In this document: positions 7,649 through 14,861 of the stretch, in pieces
How positions within the stretch are numbered: the stretch's first letter is position 1
Layout: each line of letters begins with the position of its first letter
Source: a virus
Virus record (IMG/VR): IMGVR_UViG_3300031757_000023
Coordinates: 1 to 23,097 of that record
Reading direction: 5' to 3' (one strand)
Length of the DNA stretch: 23,097 bases
The notes under the pieces: generated by a model
Told to the model about the DNA's origin: nothing
The model's input: only the letters and a program-made list of their open reading frames with translations
The model's database searches: none
Translations under genes and position numbers: made by a program

Positions 7649-8925
7649 AATACTCTAACCTTATAATCTTGTTTTATGTAATAACCCATTCTGGCGTTTG
7701 CCTGTCTAGTAGCTGTTTTACCTTTTAAATGAATATCTACAACAGTAGGCTGTAACTTGCCCTCTTTTTGTCGTATTACTCTACCAATTAACTGCGTTAA
7801 TAGTGGTTCATTATTTACTGGTGTAGCCAATACTAAACAACTAAGATCATCTAAAGATATACCTTCTGAAAATATTGCTTGTGTTCCAAACAGTATATTT
7901 TTAGATCTCCCAATTAGTTTCATAGTTTTCTCTCTTTCCACAAAGTCCATATCGCCTGTAATACATACTGAATTATCTCCTACCAATTTATGACAAACTT
8001 TTAGAAATGCAACTCTATCCGATACTACTAATACTTTATGCCCTTCAGCTGCATACTTAGAAGCAATCAAACTAATACTATGTACATATTCTTCTGTATT
8101 TACTAGATGATTAACTCTTTCTGCCCATGGGGTATAAGAACCGTCTAGAAATCGTACTTCCGATTTAATAACATGAACTTTTGGAGTCATGTAATTTTCT
8201 TTTGGTGGTTTTAGTACTGTACTTCCAAAGTAGTCTCTAAATACTACATGTCTTCCGTCTTTCCGTTCTAATGTTCCTGTCAGTCCAACCTTATATCTTG
8301 CAGGCATTTCATCTATTATTCGGGTAAATGTAGGGGACGAAACGTGATGCATCTCGTCTAAAATAACTGTTCCGAATAAACGTTTTATATCGTCTACGCG
8401 ACGGTATAAAGTCTGAATGTTCCCCACTACTATTGGGGGCGAAGTGTTCATTTCCCCTGACCCGATTCTGCCAGCCCGTATGCCGAAAGCTTTCTGTACT
8501 TCTTTTTCCCATTGATTCCTCAAATTAGTTGTATGTGTAACTACTAGTGTTTTTTGTCCAAGTTTCTTAGCTATTGCTAAAGCTGCTACTGTCTTTCCCC
8601 AACTTACCCAAGCGTTAATTATAGCGCTGTCTTCTACTTCATCAACTGTCATTTTTTGACTTTGCCTTAAAGTAAACTTAAATTCAGGAAAGTCTACAGG
8701 CACAGATACTCGCTTATCGATAATATCATAATCATCTGGGATTAAATCCAATCTTCCCATAGGTATAGAAACTAAACCATCTCTTAAAGGTCTTATTGTT
8801 TTTATAACCATAGGTGGATCTTGTGGCATACGGGGAGGTAATGTATATGTAAGTTCTTCCTCCATCTCCGTAAGCAACGCAGTATTTCCTTCTATTTGTA
8901 TTCTGTTACTTAAAACTGCCTTCAT
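7645..8925 (-). CDS. uvsW: SF2 DNA helicase, UvsW-like
   Basis: 426 aa from the ATG at 8925, preceded by the strong ribosome site GGAAGGACAA; the frame is open further up but inside the neighbouring gene. Superfamily 2 motifs: a Q-motif-like FTLRQSQ near 84-90, motif I AWVSWGKT at 105-112, motif II DEMHH at 190-194, motif III LTGT at 215-218, and motif VI QLIGRVIRQ in the C-terminal RecA-like domain. Motif I has Ser where most SF2 proteins have Gly. Such enzymes unwind or remodel branched DNA, R-loops and stalled forks and support recombination-dependent replication. A RAD25/XPB-like annotation would be the alternative. The N-terminal 80 residues are a probable substrate-binding domain. Confidence 0.88.
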   Translation of the reverse strand: MKAVLSNRIQIEGNTALLTEMEEELTYTLPPRMPQDPPMVIKTIRPLRDGLVSIPMGRLDLIPDDYDIIDKRVSVPVDFPEFKFTLRQSQKMTVDEVEDSAIINAWVSWGKTVAALAIAKKLGQKTLVVTHTTNLRNQWEKEVQKAFGIRAGRIGSGEMNTSPPIVVGNIQTLYRRVDDIKRLFGTVILDEMHHVSSPTFTRIIDEMPARYKVGLTGTLERKDGRHVVFRDYFGSTVLKPPKENYMTPKVHVIKSEVRFLDGSYTPWAERVNHLVNTEEYVHSISLIASKYAAEGHKVLVVSDRVAFLKVCHKLVGDNSVCITGDMDFVEREKTMKLIGRSKNILFGTQAIFSEGISLDDLSCLVLATPVNNEPLLTQLIGRVIRQKEGKLQPTVVDIHLKGKTATRQANARMGYYIKQDYKVRVL

Positions 8926-9020
8926 TTGTCCTTCCATGCAATATAGAATAATATAAAGCACATACTGAACAATATCAAGTAGCCTGTCCACACACCTATA
9001 GGTAATTCTTGAGGGGTCAT
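8922..9020 (-). CDS. 32-residue single-span membrane protein
   Basis: A tiny frame between the 90-aa membrane protein and the UvsW-like helicase. Its ATG shares ATGA with the upstream stop, and its TGA shares ATGA with the helicase start, so it fills the gap with no base unused. After MTPQELPIG comes one hydrophobic span of about 19 residues (10-28) ending in the basic tail WKDK. No good ribosome site is seen, so translation would depend on coupling. The fit and the clean membrane helix support a real gene; the function is unknown. The helicase ribosome site GGAAGGAC lies within its last codons. Confidence 0.6.
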   Translation of the reverse strand: MTPQELPIGVWTGYLILFSMCFILFYIAWKDK

Positions 9021-9289
9021 ACCAAATACATACTTATATAAGTTTTTGCTAGGAATAGTAAACCTACTCCATTTAATAAAATCAAAGCTCTATCTTTCCA
9101 CACAAGAGATACTATTAACCACATGAATACTCCTATAGTTGATAACATTAGATCCCACTCTGTTAGATGAGGAACCCCTCTTATAGACATAGCACAAAGT
9201 ATAACTACACTAGCTATCCACTTTAAGTACCAATCATAAGTAGTTGTTCTATATCTACCCCATAATTCTGATGTTTTTTGCTTTTTCAT
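9017..9289 (-). CDS. Small membrane protein, three predicted spans
   Basis: 90 aa. After a basic N-terminus (MKKQKTSELWGRYR) three hydrophobic segments are seen, near 20-37, 45-65 and 70-89. No lipobox, holin-type charged tail or known motif was recognised. The start shares ATGA with the stop of the L33-like gene. It could sit in the inner membrane; a holin role is possible by topology alone, but there are no lysis genes around, so no function is assigned. Confidence 0.65.
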   Translation of the reverse strand: MKKQKTSELWGRYRTTTYDWYLKWIASVVILCAMSIRGVPHLTEWDLMLSTIGVFMWLIVSLVWKDRALILLNGVGLLFLAKTYISMYLV

Positions 9290-9483
9290 TTTGTGTGTCT
9301 CGGTAACTTTGCTTCTACAAACATTTCATGTTTATTTTTTACTGGGTTAAACTTTCTTAGTCTAAGTTTTTTACCATCTGAAAGCATACTTTTAGTTTTA
9401 ATAGTGCTATAATGATAGGTATGGCTATCCCTAGATTCTCCTTCTGGAATCATATATACAATTTGTTGTTTAGCCTTTGCCAT
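9286..9483 (-). CDS. rpmG: Ribosomal protein L33 homologue (bL33)
   Basis: 65 aa. Bacterial L33 is a small protein of the 50S subunit near the E site. The match is the family's C-terminal signature: KKLRLRKFNPVKNKHEMFVE followed by AKLP, against the usual pattern KLxLKKFDPVxRKHVxYKEAK. The N-terminus MAKAK and the TYHYSTIKTKSM strand also match. It lacks the CxxC pairs of zinc-type L33, so it is the zinc-free form. It is about 10 residues longer than bacterial L33 (50-55 aa), with an insertion near 14-22. The ATG at 9483 forms TAATG with the asnB stop. It may enter host ribosomes and alter translation, which is an inference. Confidence 0.85.
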   Translation of the reverse strand: MAKAKQQIVYMIPEGESRDSHTYHYSTIKTKSMLSDGKKLRLRKFNPVKNKHEMFVEAKLPRHTK

Positions 9484-10997
9484 TATATCTGTGTCCTAAT
9501 AAATTGTGCTGCTTGTATTCTCCACTTAGGACTTAGTCTAGGGTGGTTATTATCCCACGGGCTCGACCAACCCACTTTTTGAGTCCTTAAGCGCACATGT
9601 TCAGGTAAGTAATCTTTCATTACTTCCCGCATTAAAAATTTGTTTGTACCTTTTTTGTACTTCTTTGTTTGTCTAAATTTTACACTTCCTTTAATACTTA
9701 AACAATACTTAGCAAAAGATTGAGTAAGTAAAGGAATTCTACTTTCCATTCCAAACATTCCAGCAGTTTGATCAGTTGCTAAAATATTCTGTTCTGATGT
9801 ACATAGTAAATCTGAAAAAAGAGAGTTATTTAGATGATCATCTCCAAACGCTTTATATGGAAACCATCTCTGTTGAGACATGAATCTAGTCATGTTTTCA
9901 CATTCATTTTCTCGAAATCTGTTTCTATGGTGATAGTATCCTGTAAATAATTCATCTCCACTATCTCCTGTAAGAACTACCTTACACCCTGCTGCTTTAG
10001 CTGCTTGGCATAGAAGATAACGAGGAGCCTGTCTATTATGATCAGCCCACATATAGTGTGTATTTGCTAACCACATCTTTCCAAAGTGCGCTCTATCATC
10101 TCTGTCTAGGGTTATTCTATGTACTTTATACCCCCAGTCTCTAGCAGTTTTAACTGCCATATCAGATTCCCAAGCGTGTTCTTTATGTAATCCGTGTAGC
10201 CCCTGTTGATTTAAGTCATACCCCATTGTAAAAATTTCTAAATCTAAATCAGAATCTCTTAAAAGGGAAGCAACTACTGTACTATCCATTCCACCACTTA
10301 AAAATAGTGCTGTCTTATTTATATTTTTTGCAACTTTATGGACTGCTTCTTTGATATTAAATCTAAATTCAGCCGTATCTAACGGCTCAGATCCAATATC
10401 AAAATAGCTCCATAGGTTTCTTCTATGAAGTTTAAAATTATCGTTTAAATCAAACTCTAACCACGCACCTGGCTCTACCTTATAGATAGACTTATAGATA
10501 CTTTGATCTCCAAAACTTTGAGTATTTTCTAAAAATTTACTACTAAATCTAGACTCATCAATTTCTTTACCTAGAAAACTAGTCAGAGTTGTACTAAATT
10601 CAAACTGCTTTCCGTCCCATCTCCACCATAAAGGTTTCGCCCCAAAATGATCTCGTATTAGAACTAGTTTGCCCTGCTTAGGTAGGTACCACGCGATTGA
10701 TCCATGCCAATCTGTATGCTCCAAAAATTTGAATCCATACTTGTCTAATGCTTTTCCTAGCCATTCTGTATCATTGGGAATTGTCGTGTCATACATCTCT
10801 CCATTAAATAATAATACATTGCCCTTAGGTGTTATATAAGGTTGTACTTGCCTTTCTCCATTGATGTCTAAGAGTACATGAGCAAAGGCAAAATTTTCAT
10901 CATTCCAATACTCAAGAGCATCAGGTCCGCGATGCTCCTGCTTCTTTATCATCATCTCTATTAGAGGGTGATTAGTAGTTCCTGCAAATCCGCACAT
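9483..10997 (-). CDS. asnB: Asparagine synthetase (glutamine-hydrolysing), AsnB type
   Basis: 504 aa from the ATG at 10997. This start places the nucleophile Cys at position 2 (MCGFAG), as required for class II amidotransferases; the frame is open 6 codons further up but those must be excluded. Glutaminase motifs: HRGPD at 22-26, FNGEMYD at 64-70, RDHFGAKPLWW at 115-125. Synthetase domain: PP-loop SGGMDS at 234-239 and GDSGDELFTGYY from 344. The Arg-Leu pair usual after the AHE segment is replaced (AHVLLDING), so one glutamine-contacting Arg may be missing. It makes Asn from Asp and Gln with ATP, or amidates another carboxyl group. The gene sits in an accessory island rather than the replication block. 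Overlaps TAATG on both sides. Confidence 0.92.
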   Translation of the reverse strand: MCGFAGTTNHPLIEMMIKKQEHRGPDALEYWNDENFAFAHVLLDINGERQVQPYITPKGNVLLFNGEMYDTTIPNDTEWLGKALDKYGFKFLEHTDWHGSIAWYLPKQGKLVLIRDHFGAKPLWWRWDGKQFEFSTTLTSFLGKEIDESRFSSKFLENTQSFGDQSIYKSIYKVEPGAWLEFDLNDNFKLHRRNLWSYFDIGSEPLDTAEFRFNIKEAVHKVAKNINKTALFLSGGMDSTVVASLLRDSDLDLEIFTMGYDLNQQGLHGLHKEHAWESDMAVKTARDWGYKVHRITLDRDDRAHFGKMWLANTHYMWADHNRQAPRYLLCQAAKAAGCKVVLTGDSGDELFTGYYHHRNRFRENECENMTRFMSQQRWFPYKAFGDDHLNNSLFSDLLCTSEQNILATDQTAGMFGMESRIPLLTQSFAKYCLSIKGSVKFRQTKKYKKGTNKFLMREVMKDYLPEHVRLRTQKVGWSSPWDNNHPRLSPKWRIQAAQFIRTQI

Positions 10998-11311
10998 TAA
11001 ACATTGCCGTCCCAATTAAGATCAGTTTGCTGTGCCATTTTTACTTTCCAATCTTTTCCTTCAATTTCTTGCCAAGCAACTATTGTATTTATATCAATAT
11101 CGTCCCATTTTTCAAATTCTAGATCATAACAAAGCATCTTCTGATCTGACGAATTTTGAGTCCAATCTTTATTAAATACTTGTGCGTTTCTTGGTAAGTA
11201 CTTATGACAAGTAGTTACTTCTCTTATTTTGTGTTTCCCACTAACTAAGCTAGTGTACTCTAATAAAATAATGCCTTCATGCATTTTGTCTATAATTTTT
11301 TGGTAATCCAT
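10997..11311 (-). CDS. Small WYL_2-like (SH3/Sm-fold) protein
   Basis: 104 aa. A basic segment GKHKIREVTTCHKYLP is followed by a variable linker and then KMLCYDLEFEKWDDIDINTI. This arrangement, with a strand-rich centre and an aromatic-acidic end, resembles the small WYL_2 / DUF2693 proteins common in marine phages. The C-terminal 30 residues are extra. Function is unknown for the family. Start and stop form TAATG junctions with the lipoprotein and asnB genes. The family call is tentative. Confidence 0.5.
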   Translation of the reverse strand: MDYQKIIDKMHEGIILLEYTSLVSGKHKIREVTTCHKYLPRNAQVFNKDWTQNSSDQKMLCYDLEFEKWDDIDINTIVAWQEIEGKDWKVKMAQQTDLNWDGNV

Positions 11312-11604
11312 TATGCTATCCTATGTATGTTTATGCACCAATGCCAAGCGTCAGTTTCCTGTAGCCCTTTACAATGCTCAAACATATCCATTGGAGGGTC
11401 TATAATTTGCTGTTCTATTTCTTTATCTAGTTCTCTTTCGATTTCTAGTGTTCTATCAGTTTCTTCACACAGATAAGTCCCTCTTTTATCTGTATAACAC
11501 AGCCCGTCTATTGGTTTATGTACACTACAGCCTACCATCATTATCAGTAAGACTAGTAGTACTAAAACTCCTTTTAAATATTCTTTTATCAAATCTTTCT
11601 CCAA
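11311..11604 (-). CDS. Predicted lipoprotein
   Basis: 97 aa from a TTG at 11604 that follows GAAAGGATAC; a second TTG 12 bases on (11592) with GGAG ahead is an alternative start. A charged N-terminus is followed by a hydrophobic core VLVLLVLLIMM and the lipobox MVGC with the lipidation Cys at 26. The mature part is acidic with four more Cys residues (in CYT, YLCE, HCK and WCI), which may form disulfides in the periplasm. It would be anchored to a membrane facing the periplasm. Possible roles include superinfection exclusion or envelope modification, but none is shown by the sequence. Confidence 0.7.
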   Translation of the reverse strand: MEKDLIKEYLKGVLVLLVLLIMMVGCSVHKPIDGLCYTDKRGTYLCEETDRTLEIERELDKEIEQQIIDPPMDMFEHCKGLQETDAWHWCINIHRIA

Positions 11605-12158
11605 GTATCCTTTCTTTTTTCTTCAGAAAACTCATATATCTTCCAAGGGATTCCGTGGTCGTATAAGACTCCTGCCCAAGTAATTTCTATATCGGGCGGG
11701 CTTTTTTCTGCGAATGGGAAGGGTACATCTTTAAGCCACAAGACTGTAGCTATTCCTTTCTTTTCTCTTTTTGCAATTTTATGATATTTTAACTTAAGAT
11801 TTCTTGTCTTTTCATAGTTTATGACTTTTCCGTCATTATCAATAAATGTGCTTCCCCTGTGCTTCATTAGTCCTATTTCATCTTCGATCATATACTTTAA
11901 GGGATAAATACTTTTCATTGGACTCTGTAATCTTCTTGCCCCTAAAGTTTCGCCTGGCATATTCAAGTCATCTAAAACTTGATCTTCAATCCACAGAATA
12001 CCATCTATTACTTCAGCACTATCTGTATGTATAACAAATAAGGGGAAAGTTAAGTCCTCTATAGTATACGCTCTGCTTTTTCGTAGTCTCATACATCTTC
12101 TCTGCGATTGCTGCCTTCTTCTTACTTTACTCTGGAATCGTCTTCTATGTCCTCTCAT
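11589..12158 (-). CDS. Unknown protein with basic N-terminus
   Basis: 189 aa from ATG 12158; a second ATG at 12092 with AGAGAAG five bases ahead gives 167 aa and is equally plausible. The longer form starts with a very Arg-rich stretch (MRGHRRRFQSKVRRRQQ), which overlaps the upstream gene and may not be translated. The rest is soluble and mixed alpha/beta, with landmarks TFPLFVIHTD, EVIDGILWIEDQVLDD, ATVLWLKDVPFPF and the end WKIYEFSEEKRKDTWRKI. The family is not recognised. The stop lies 16 bases inside the lipoprotein gene. Confidence 0.6.
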   Translation of the reverse strand: MRGHRRRFQSKVRRRQQSQRRCMRLRKSRAYTIEDLTFPLFVIHTDSAEVIDGILWIEDQVLDDLNMPGETLGARRLQSPMKSIYPLKYMIEDEIGLMKHRGSTFIDNDGKVINYEKTRNLKLKYHKIAKREKKGIATVLWLKDVPFPFAEKSPPDIEITWAGVLYDHGIPWKIYEFSEEKRKDTWRKI

Positions 12159-12741
12159 GTTTCTCTACATATGTAGCAAAAAGTTTCTCCGAATCCTGTT
12201 TATTTTCGGGTTCGTAAACCCACCTATATCCTATGTATCCCCATTGATCCATATGTTCCCCAATAAAATGCAAGTTTTTCTCTTGCTTTGCATATGCTAG
12301 TAATATTGGGTGTCCGTCTGCGTACGAATCTAGCATACCATTTTGAGTTCCTGCAATTCTTAATCCCCATTCAGGAGCCCACATGTGGCATACTGCATTG
12401 GAGGAGTCTGTAGGAAACATAGATACTCGCATATCTACTATTGTGCATTTATCCCATACAGGATATTGATACTCTACTCCTGTTTCTGCATGAGTATATA
12501 CATGAGTGTATGGATCACAAACTCTAGTACACCCTAGTAGCTTGTCTCGTTCCCAAATCAATATAAAATGTGCACTTTGATCGTGCTTATCAATTGGGTT
12601 CATTATACGTTTATTCCATACTACGAACTGATTCATTCGTTGTTCTAGTATTTTAAAGTATTCTTCTTTTGTTAAATCTTTGTAGTGTCGAATCTCTTTA
12701 ACGATTCCATCACTATATTCCTCTTTTACGATTGCTGACAT
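12145..12741 (-). CDS. GNAT-fold acyltransferase (LuxI / acyl-amino-acid-synthase-like)
   Basis: 198 aa. The region 35-75 has the order typical of the GNAT fold: Arg35 in EQRMNQFVVW, Asp51/Asp54/His58 in IDKHDQSAHF, then DKLLGCTRV. This order occurs both in general N-acetyltransferases (acetyl-CoA) and in autoinducer synthases and N-acyl amino acid synthases (acyl-ACP). A later VDMRVSMFP strand fits the acceptor side of the fold. Donor and acceptor cannot be told from sequence. The start at 12741 has AGGAG nine bases ahead and overlaps the 2OG oxygenase gene by 29 bases. The fold is moderately supported; the acyl-ACP version is only a hypothesis, of interest because the phage has its own ACP. 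Confidence 0.5.
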   Translation of the reverse strand: MSAIVKEEYSDGIVKEIRHYKDLTKEEYFKILEQRMNQFVVWNKRIMNPIDKHDQSAHFILIWERDKLLGCTRVCDPYTHVYTHAETGVEYQYPVWDKCTIVDMRVSMFPTDSSNAVCHMWAPEWGLRIAGTQNGMLDSYADGHPILLAYAKQEKNLHFIGEHMDQWGYIGYRWVYEPENKQDSEKLFATYVEKHERT

Positions 12742-13309
12742 CTTTTAAAATCTCCTGTTTTTCAAGCGTTCCGTAGCCTATTCTATTATCTTTATTATCT
12801 AGCGCACTATTCTTTTCAACATAATGTAAAAATAGATGCCTAGAAGTTTTATGAGGAAGGACGTTTCTACTGTGGTATATCTCGCAACCCTTATAAAAAA
12901 TAGCGTCTCCTCTTTGTAGTATTACTGAAGTTTGTGCTTCCCATAAACCACCTATATAATTTTCTGTAAAGTGCATTGGCCATACTCCTTTACTTACTTG
13001 TACAGTAATAGAGTATTCACATTGCCAACGATCCCTGTGCCATCTAAGTGAGGCACCTTTTTCATACTCTCTCATAAGTCCATAAGTAAGACTTAGAGTT
13101 TTACCTGTATATTTATTTATAACTGGAGTTTTATAAATTCCTATAGCTTCACAAAAGCTATCTCCATATAAATCAAAACTTTTCCCCTGTGGAAGTCCGT
13201 TGACATTTGCATACCTACATCTTCCTGCTTCTTTTTGTAGTCTTAAATGTTCTTCTAAAATATCACAGGTTTCTTGTTCTAAAAATCCTGATATAAGTTT
13301 ATGTTCCAT
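12713..13309 (-). CDS. 2OG-Fe(II) dioxygenase
   Basis: 198 aa. Iron ligands: His91 and Asp93 in RWHRDRW, and distal His146 in EIYHSR, with Arg157 in TSRHLFLHY as the 2-oxoglutarate-binding residue. The double-stranded beta-helix strands lie between them. This is the phage/prolyl-hydroxylase-like group; substrate may be protein, small molecule or nucleic acid. It lies between the QueC-like and acyltransferase genes, so it may act on the product of that island. Overlaps the upstream stop by 11 bases. Catalytic set complete. Confidence 0.8.
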   Translation of the reverse strand: MEHKLISGFLEQETCDILEEHLRLQKEAGRCRYANVNGLPQGKSFDLYGDSFCEAIGIYKTPVINKYTGKTLSLTYGLMREYEKGASLRWHRDRWQCEYSITVQVSKGVWPMHFTENYIGGLWEAQTSVILQRGDAIFYKGCEIYHSRNVLPHKTSRHLFLHYVEKNSALDNKDNRIGYGTLEKQEILKDVSNRKRGI

Positions 13310-14075
13310 CAGCTTTAAGAAAACGAGTATAATACTCTTTCCCTTCCTGATATCTAAACTTAGCGTCCTTTGCTAACTTATGTGCGGCTTTAAACTCTCC
13401 GCACTTGTAACATTCTCCACATGGAATATATCCAGTAATCTCATCATCTTTAGTAAGAGTTCCTTTAGGAGAAATACAAGTCCAAATCATTTTATATAGA
13501 TTTGGATCATGACGCATTATTAAAGAAAGCATTTCTGCTTTAGACATAAAATCTAAAGGATTTCTTACTTCTGGAACATCTCTGATTGCATCAAAGTGTA
13601 CACCAGATGTATCTAAACAATCGCTTAAATAATTTATCATAATTTTGCGGTACTCTCTAAACTGTAGACGCATACGCATATCATCTTCAGCGTTGCCTCC
13701 TAGCATAAACCATTTCCATTTAATACCTCCAGGAGCGCCTAATACACACCCCATAAAAGAACTAAGTCCACTTACAATAATTGGAACCTCTCGATGATAC
13801 CCACTCTTAGAAAGCATAGAAGTATCGTTTCCATACGGTAAATTAAAATATTCCGCCTGTTTTCTACTATAAAAAGCCATTGCGTCAGCAAAATCTCCAT
13901 AGCGTGGTTCGTACCAGTGAACACAGAAAGGTTTTATCTCTGGGTCTTTTACAGCATATAATAAAGTAGCTGTACTTTCTACTCCTGCACTAAGAGGCAT
14001 GTAAGCATTACAGTCAGAATTTTCTGCACACGCTTTGTTAATTTCTTCTGTCGATACTAATAAATCTTCTACCAT
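13299..14075 (-). CDS. QueC-like PP-loop enzyme (7-cyano-7-deazaguanine synthase family) with altered P-loop
   Basis: 258 aa. QueC makes preQ0 from 7-carboxy-7-deazaguanine using ATP and ammonia. Seen here: PP-loop-like PLSAGVESTATLLYA at 27-41, GGNAEDD at 126-132 (QueC has a GxNAxD segment), NPLDFMSKAEM at 172-182 (QueC: TPLxxLTKAEI), and a four-Cys zinc site, Cys200 plus CGECYKC with Cys219, 222 and 225. The standard P-loop SGGxDS is SAGVES here, with Gly to Ala and Asp to Glu, so activity or substrate may differ. No QueD, QueE, FolE, DpdA or other deazaguanine genes occur in the window. The ATG at 14075 follows AAAGGAAA and overlaps the stop of the small membrane gene. It could instead be a diverged ATP-dependent amide or nitrile-forming enzyme. 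Confidence 0.72.
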   Translation of the reverse strand: MVEDLLVSTEEINKACAENSDCNAYMPLSAGVESTATLLYAVKDPEIKPFCVHWYEPRYGDFADAMAFYSRKQAEYFNLPYGNDTSMLSKSGYHREVPIIVSGLSSFMGCVLGAPGGIKWKWFMLGGNAEDDMRMRLQFREYRKIMINYLSDCLDTSGVHFDAIRDVPEVRNPLDFMSKAEMLSLIMRHDPNLYKMIWTCISPKGTLTKDDEITGYIPCGECYKCGEFKAAHKLAKDAKFRYQEGKEYYTRFLKADGT

Positions 14076-14257
14076 TTTCCTTTAATCCATCGTTTTAATA
14101 CTATATCGCTAAAATGTTTTCCGCCTATCTTAATCATTATTGCAATCAAGCATAAACACATTACTGCGAATGAAGGGTTGTCGGGGGCTAATATCATACC
14201 TATTATACAAAATAATATGATAATTTTGTTTATATGTTTTTTAATTGTTTCTATCAT
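14069..14257 (-). CDS. Small two-span membrane protein
   Basis: 62 aa. A basic start (MIETIKKHINK) is followed by hydrophobic spans near 12-27 and 29-44, then a basic tail ending RWIKGKW, which places both ends in the cytoplasm by the positive-inside rule. No family recognised. It overlaps the sulfotransferase gene by 17 bases and the QueC-like gene by 7. Topology resembles small holins or regulators, but this alone is not evidence. Confidence 0.55.
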   Translation of the reverse strand: MIETIKKHINKIIILFCIIGMILAPDNPSFAVMCLCLIAIMIKIGGKHFSDIVLKRWIKGKW

Positions 14258-14861
14258 AATTTAATAATTCATAGTCTTTCTGATAGAATTTTTCCATCAG
14301 TTTTATACTATCTTTACTCCAGTTTATTGGTCTGTAAGTATTATTAGGAACATTAAAGTCATGCCGTGGCTGAATATTTAATGCTTCCCAAATTGTTTGT
14401 TCTTCTAATTTGTGTACCTCTGCTTCACCTATAAAATCTGTTTGAAAGTAAGGGTGATTCATATCTACTAAATATGGTTTATTATCTACTATTGTATCTG
14501 GTACATTATACATTAGTCCGTATATCATACGATAAATCCACTCCTCAAAAGGTGTATGTACTAACTTAGTCCATACAAAGAAGCGGTAAATACTCTCAAG
14601 TCTTGCTTGAGGGTGTCTTACTACAGTATAATATTTATAGTCTGGATAAAACTGAATCATCTCATGATACGTAGCGTGCTTCTTCTGAAGTTCTTTAGTA
14701 CCATGAGTGACTGTAGTCTGTTTCTGTATAGCTTGTTCCATTGGCTGCGGATTGACTAATGCCGTAGCGCTTCTATACTTTACTGCTAAAGCCCGTTCAA
14801 CACTTGTTCCACCCGTTCTCGGAATGTGAACAAATCCTAGTCTACCTTCGTTTACCAGCAT
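14241..14861 (-). CDS. Sulfotransferase family protein (PAPS-dependent)
   Basis: 206 aa from the ATG at 14861; a TTG at 14879 would add 6 residues. The 5'-phosphosulfate loop is FVHIPRTGGTSVE (residues 10-22) and the 3'-phosphate-binding element is VVRHPQARLESIYRF, with Arg82 and Ser90. This spacing fits the sulfotransferase family that includes heparan and chondroitin sulfotransferases (Sulfotransfer_2 type). It would move sulfate from PAPS to a carbohydrate, lipid or small-molecule hydroxyl or amine. No signal peptide or transmembrane anchor, so cytoplasmic. It lies directly after the dehydrogenase gene and before the QueC-like gene. Family call is firm; substrate unknown. Confidence 0.82.
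   Translation of the reverse strand: MLVNEGRLGFVHIPRTGGTSVERALAVKYRSATALVNPQPMEQAIQKQTTVTHGTKELQKKHATYHEMIQFYPDYKYYTVVRHPQARLESIYRFFVWTKLVHTPFEEWIYRMIYGLMYNVPDTIVDNKPYLVDMNHPYFQTDFIGEAEVHKLEEQTIWEALNIQPRHDFNVPNNTYRPINWSKDSIKLMEKFYQKDYELLNYDRNN

Noticed and set aside
13299-14075. Full deazaguanine DNA-modification system
   Set aside because: Only a QueC-like gene with an altered P-loop is present; the transferase and other pathway genes are not in this window.
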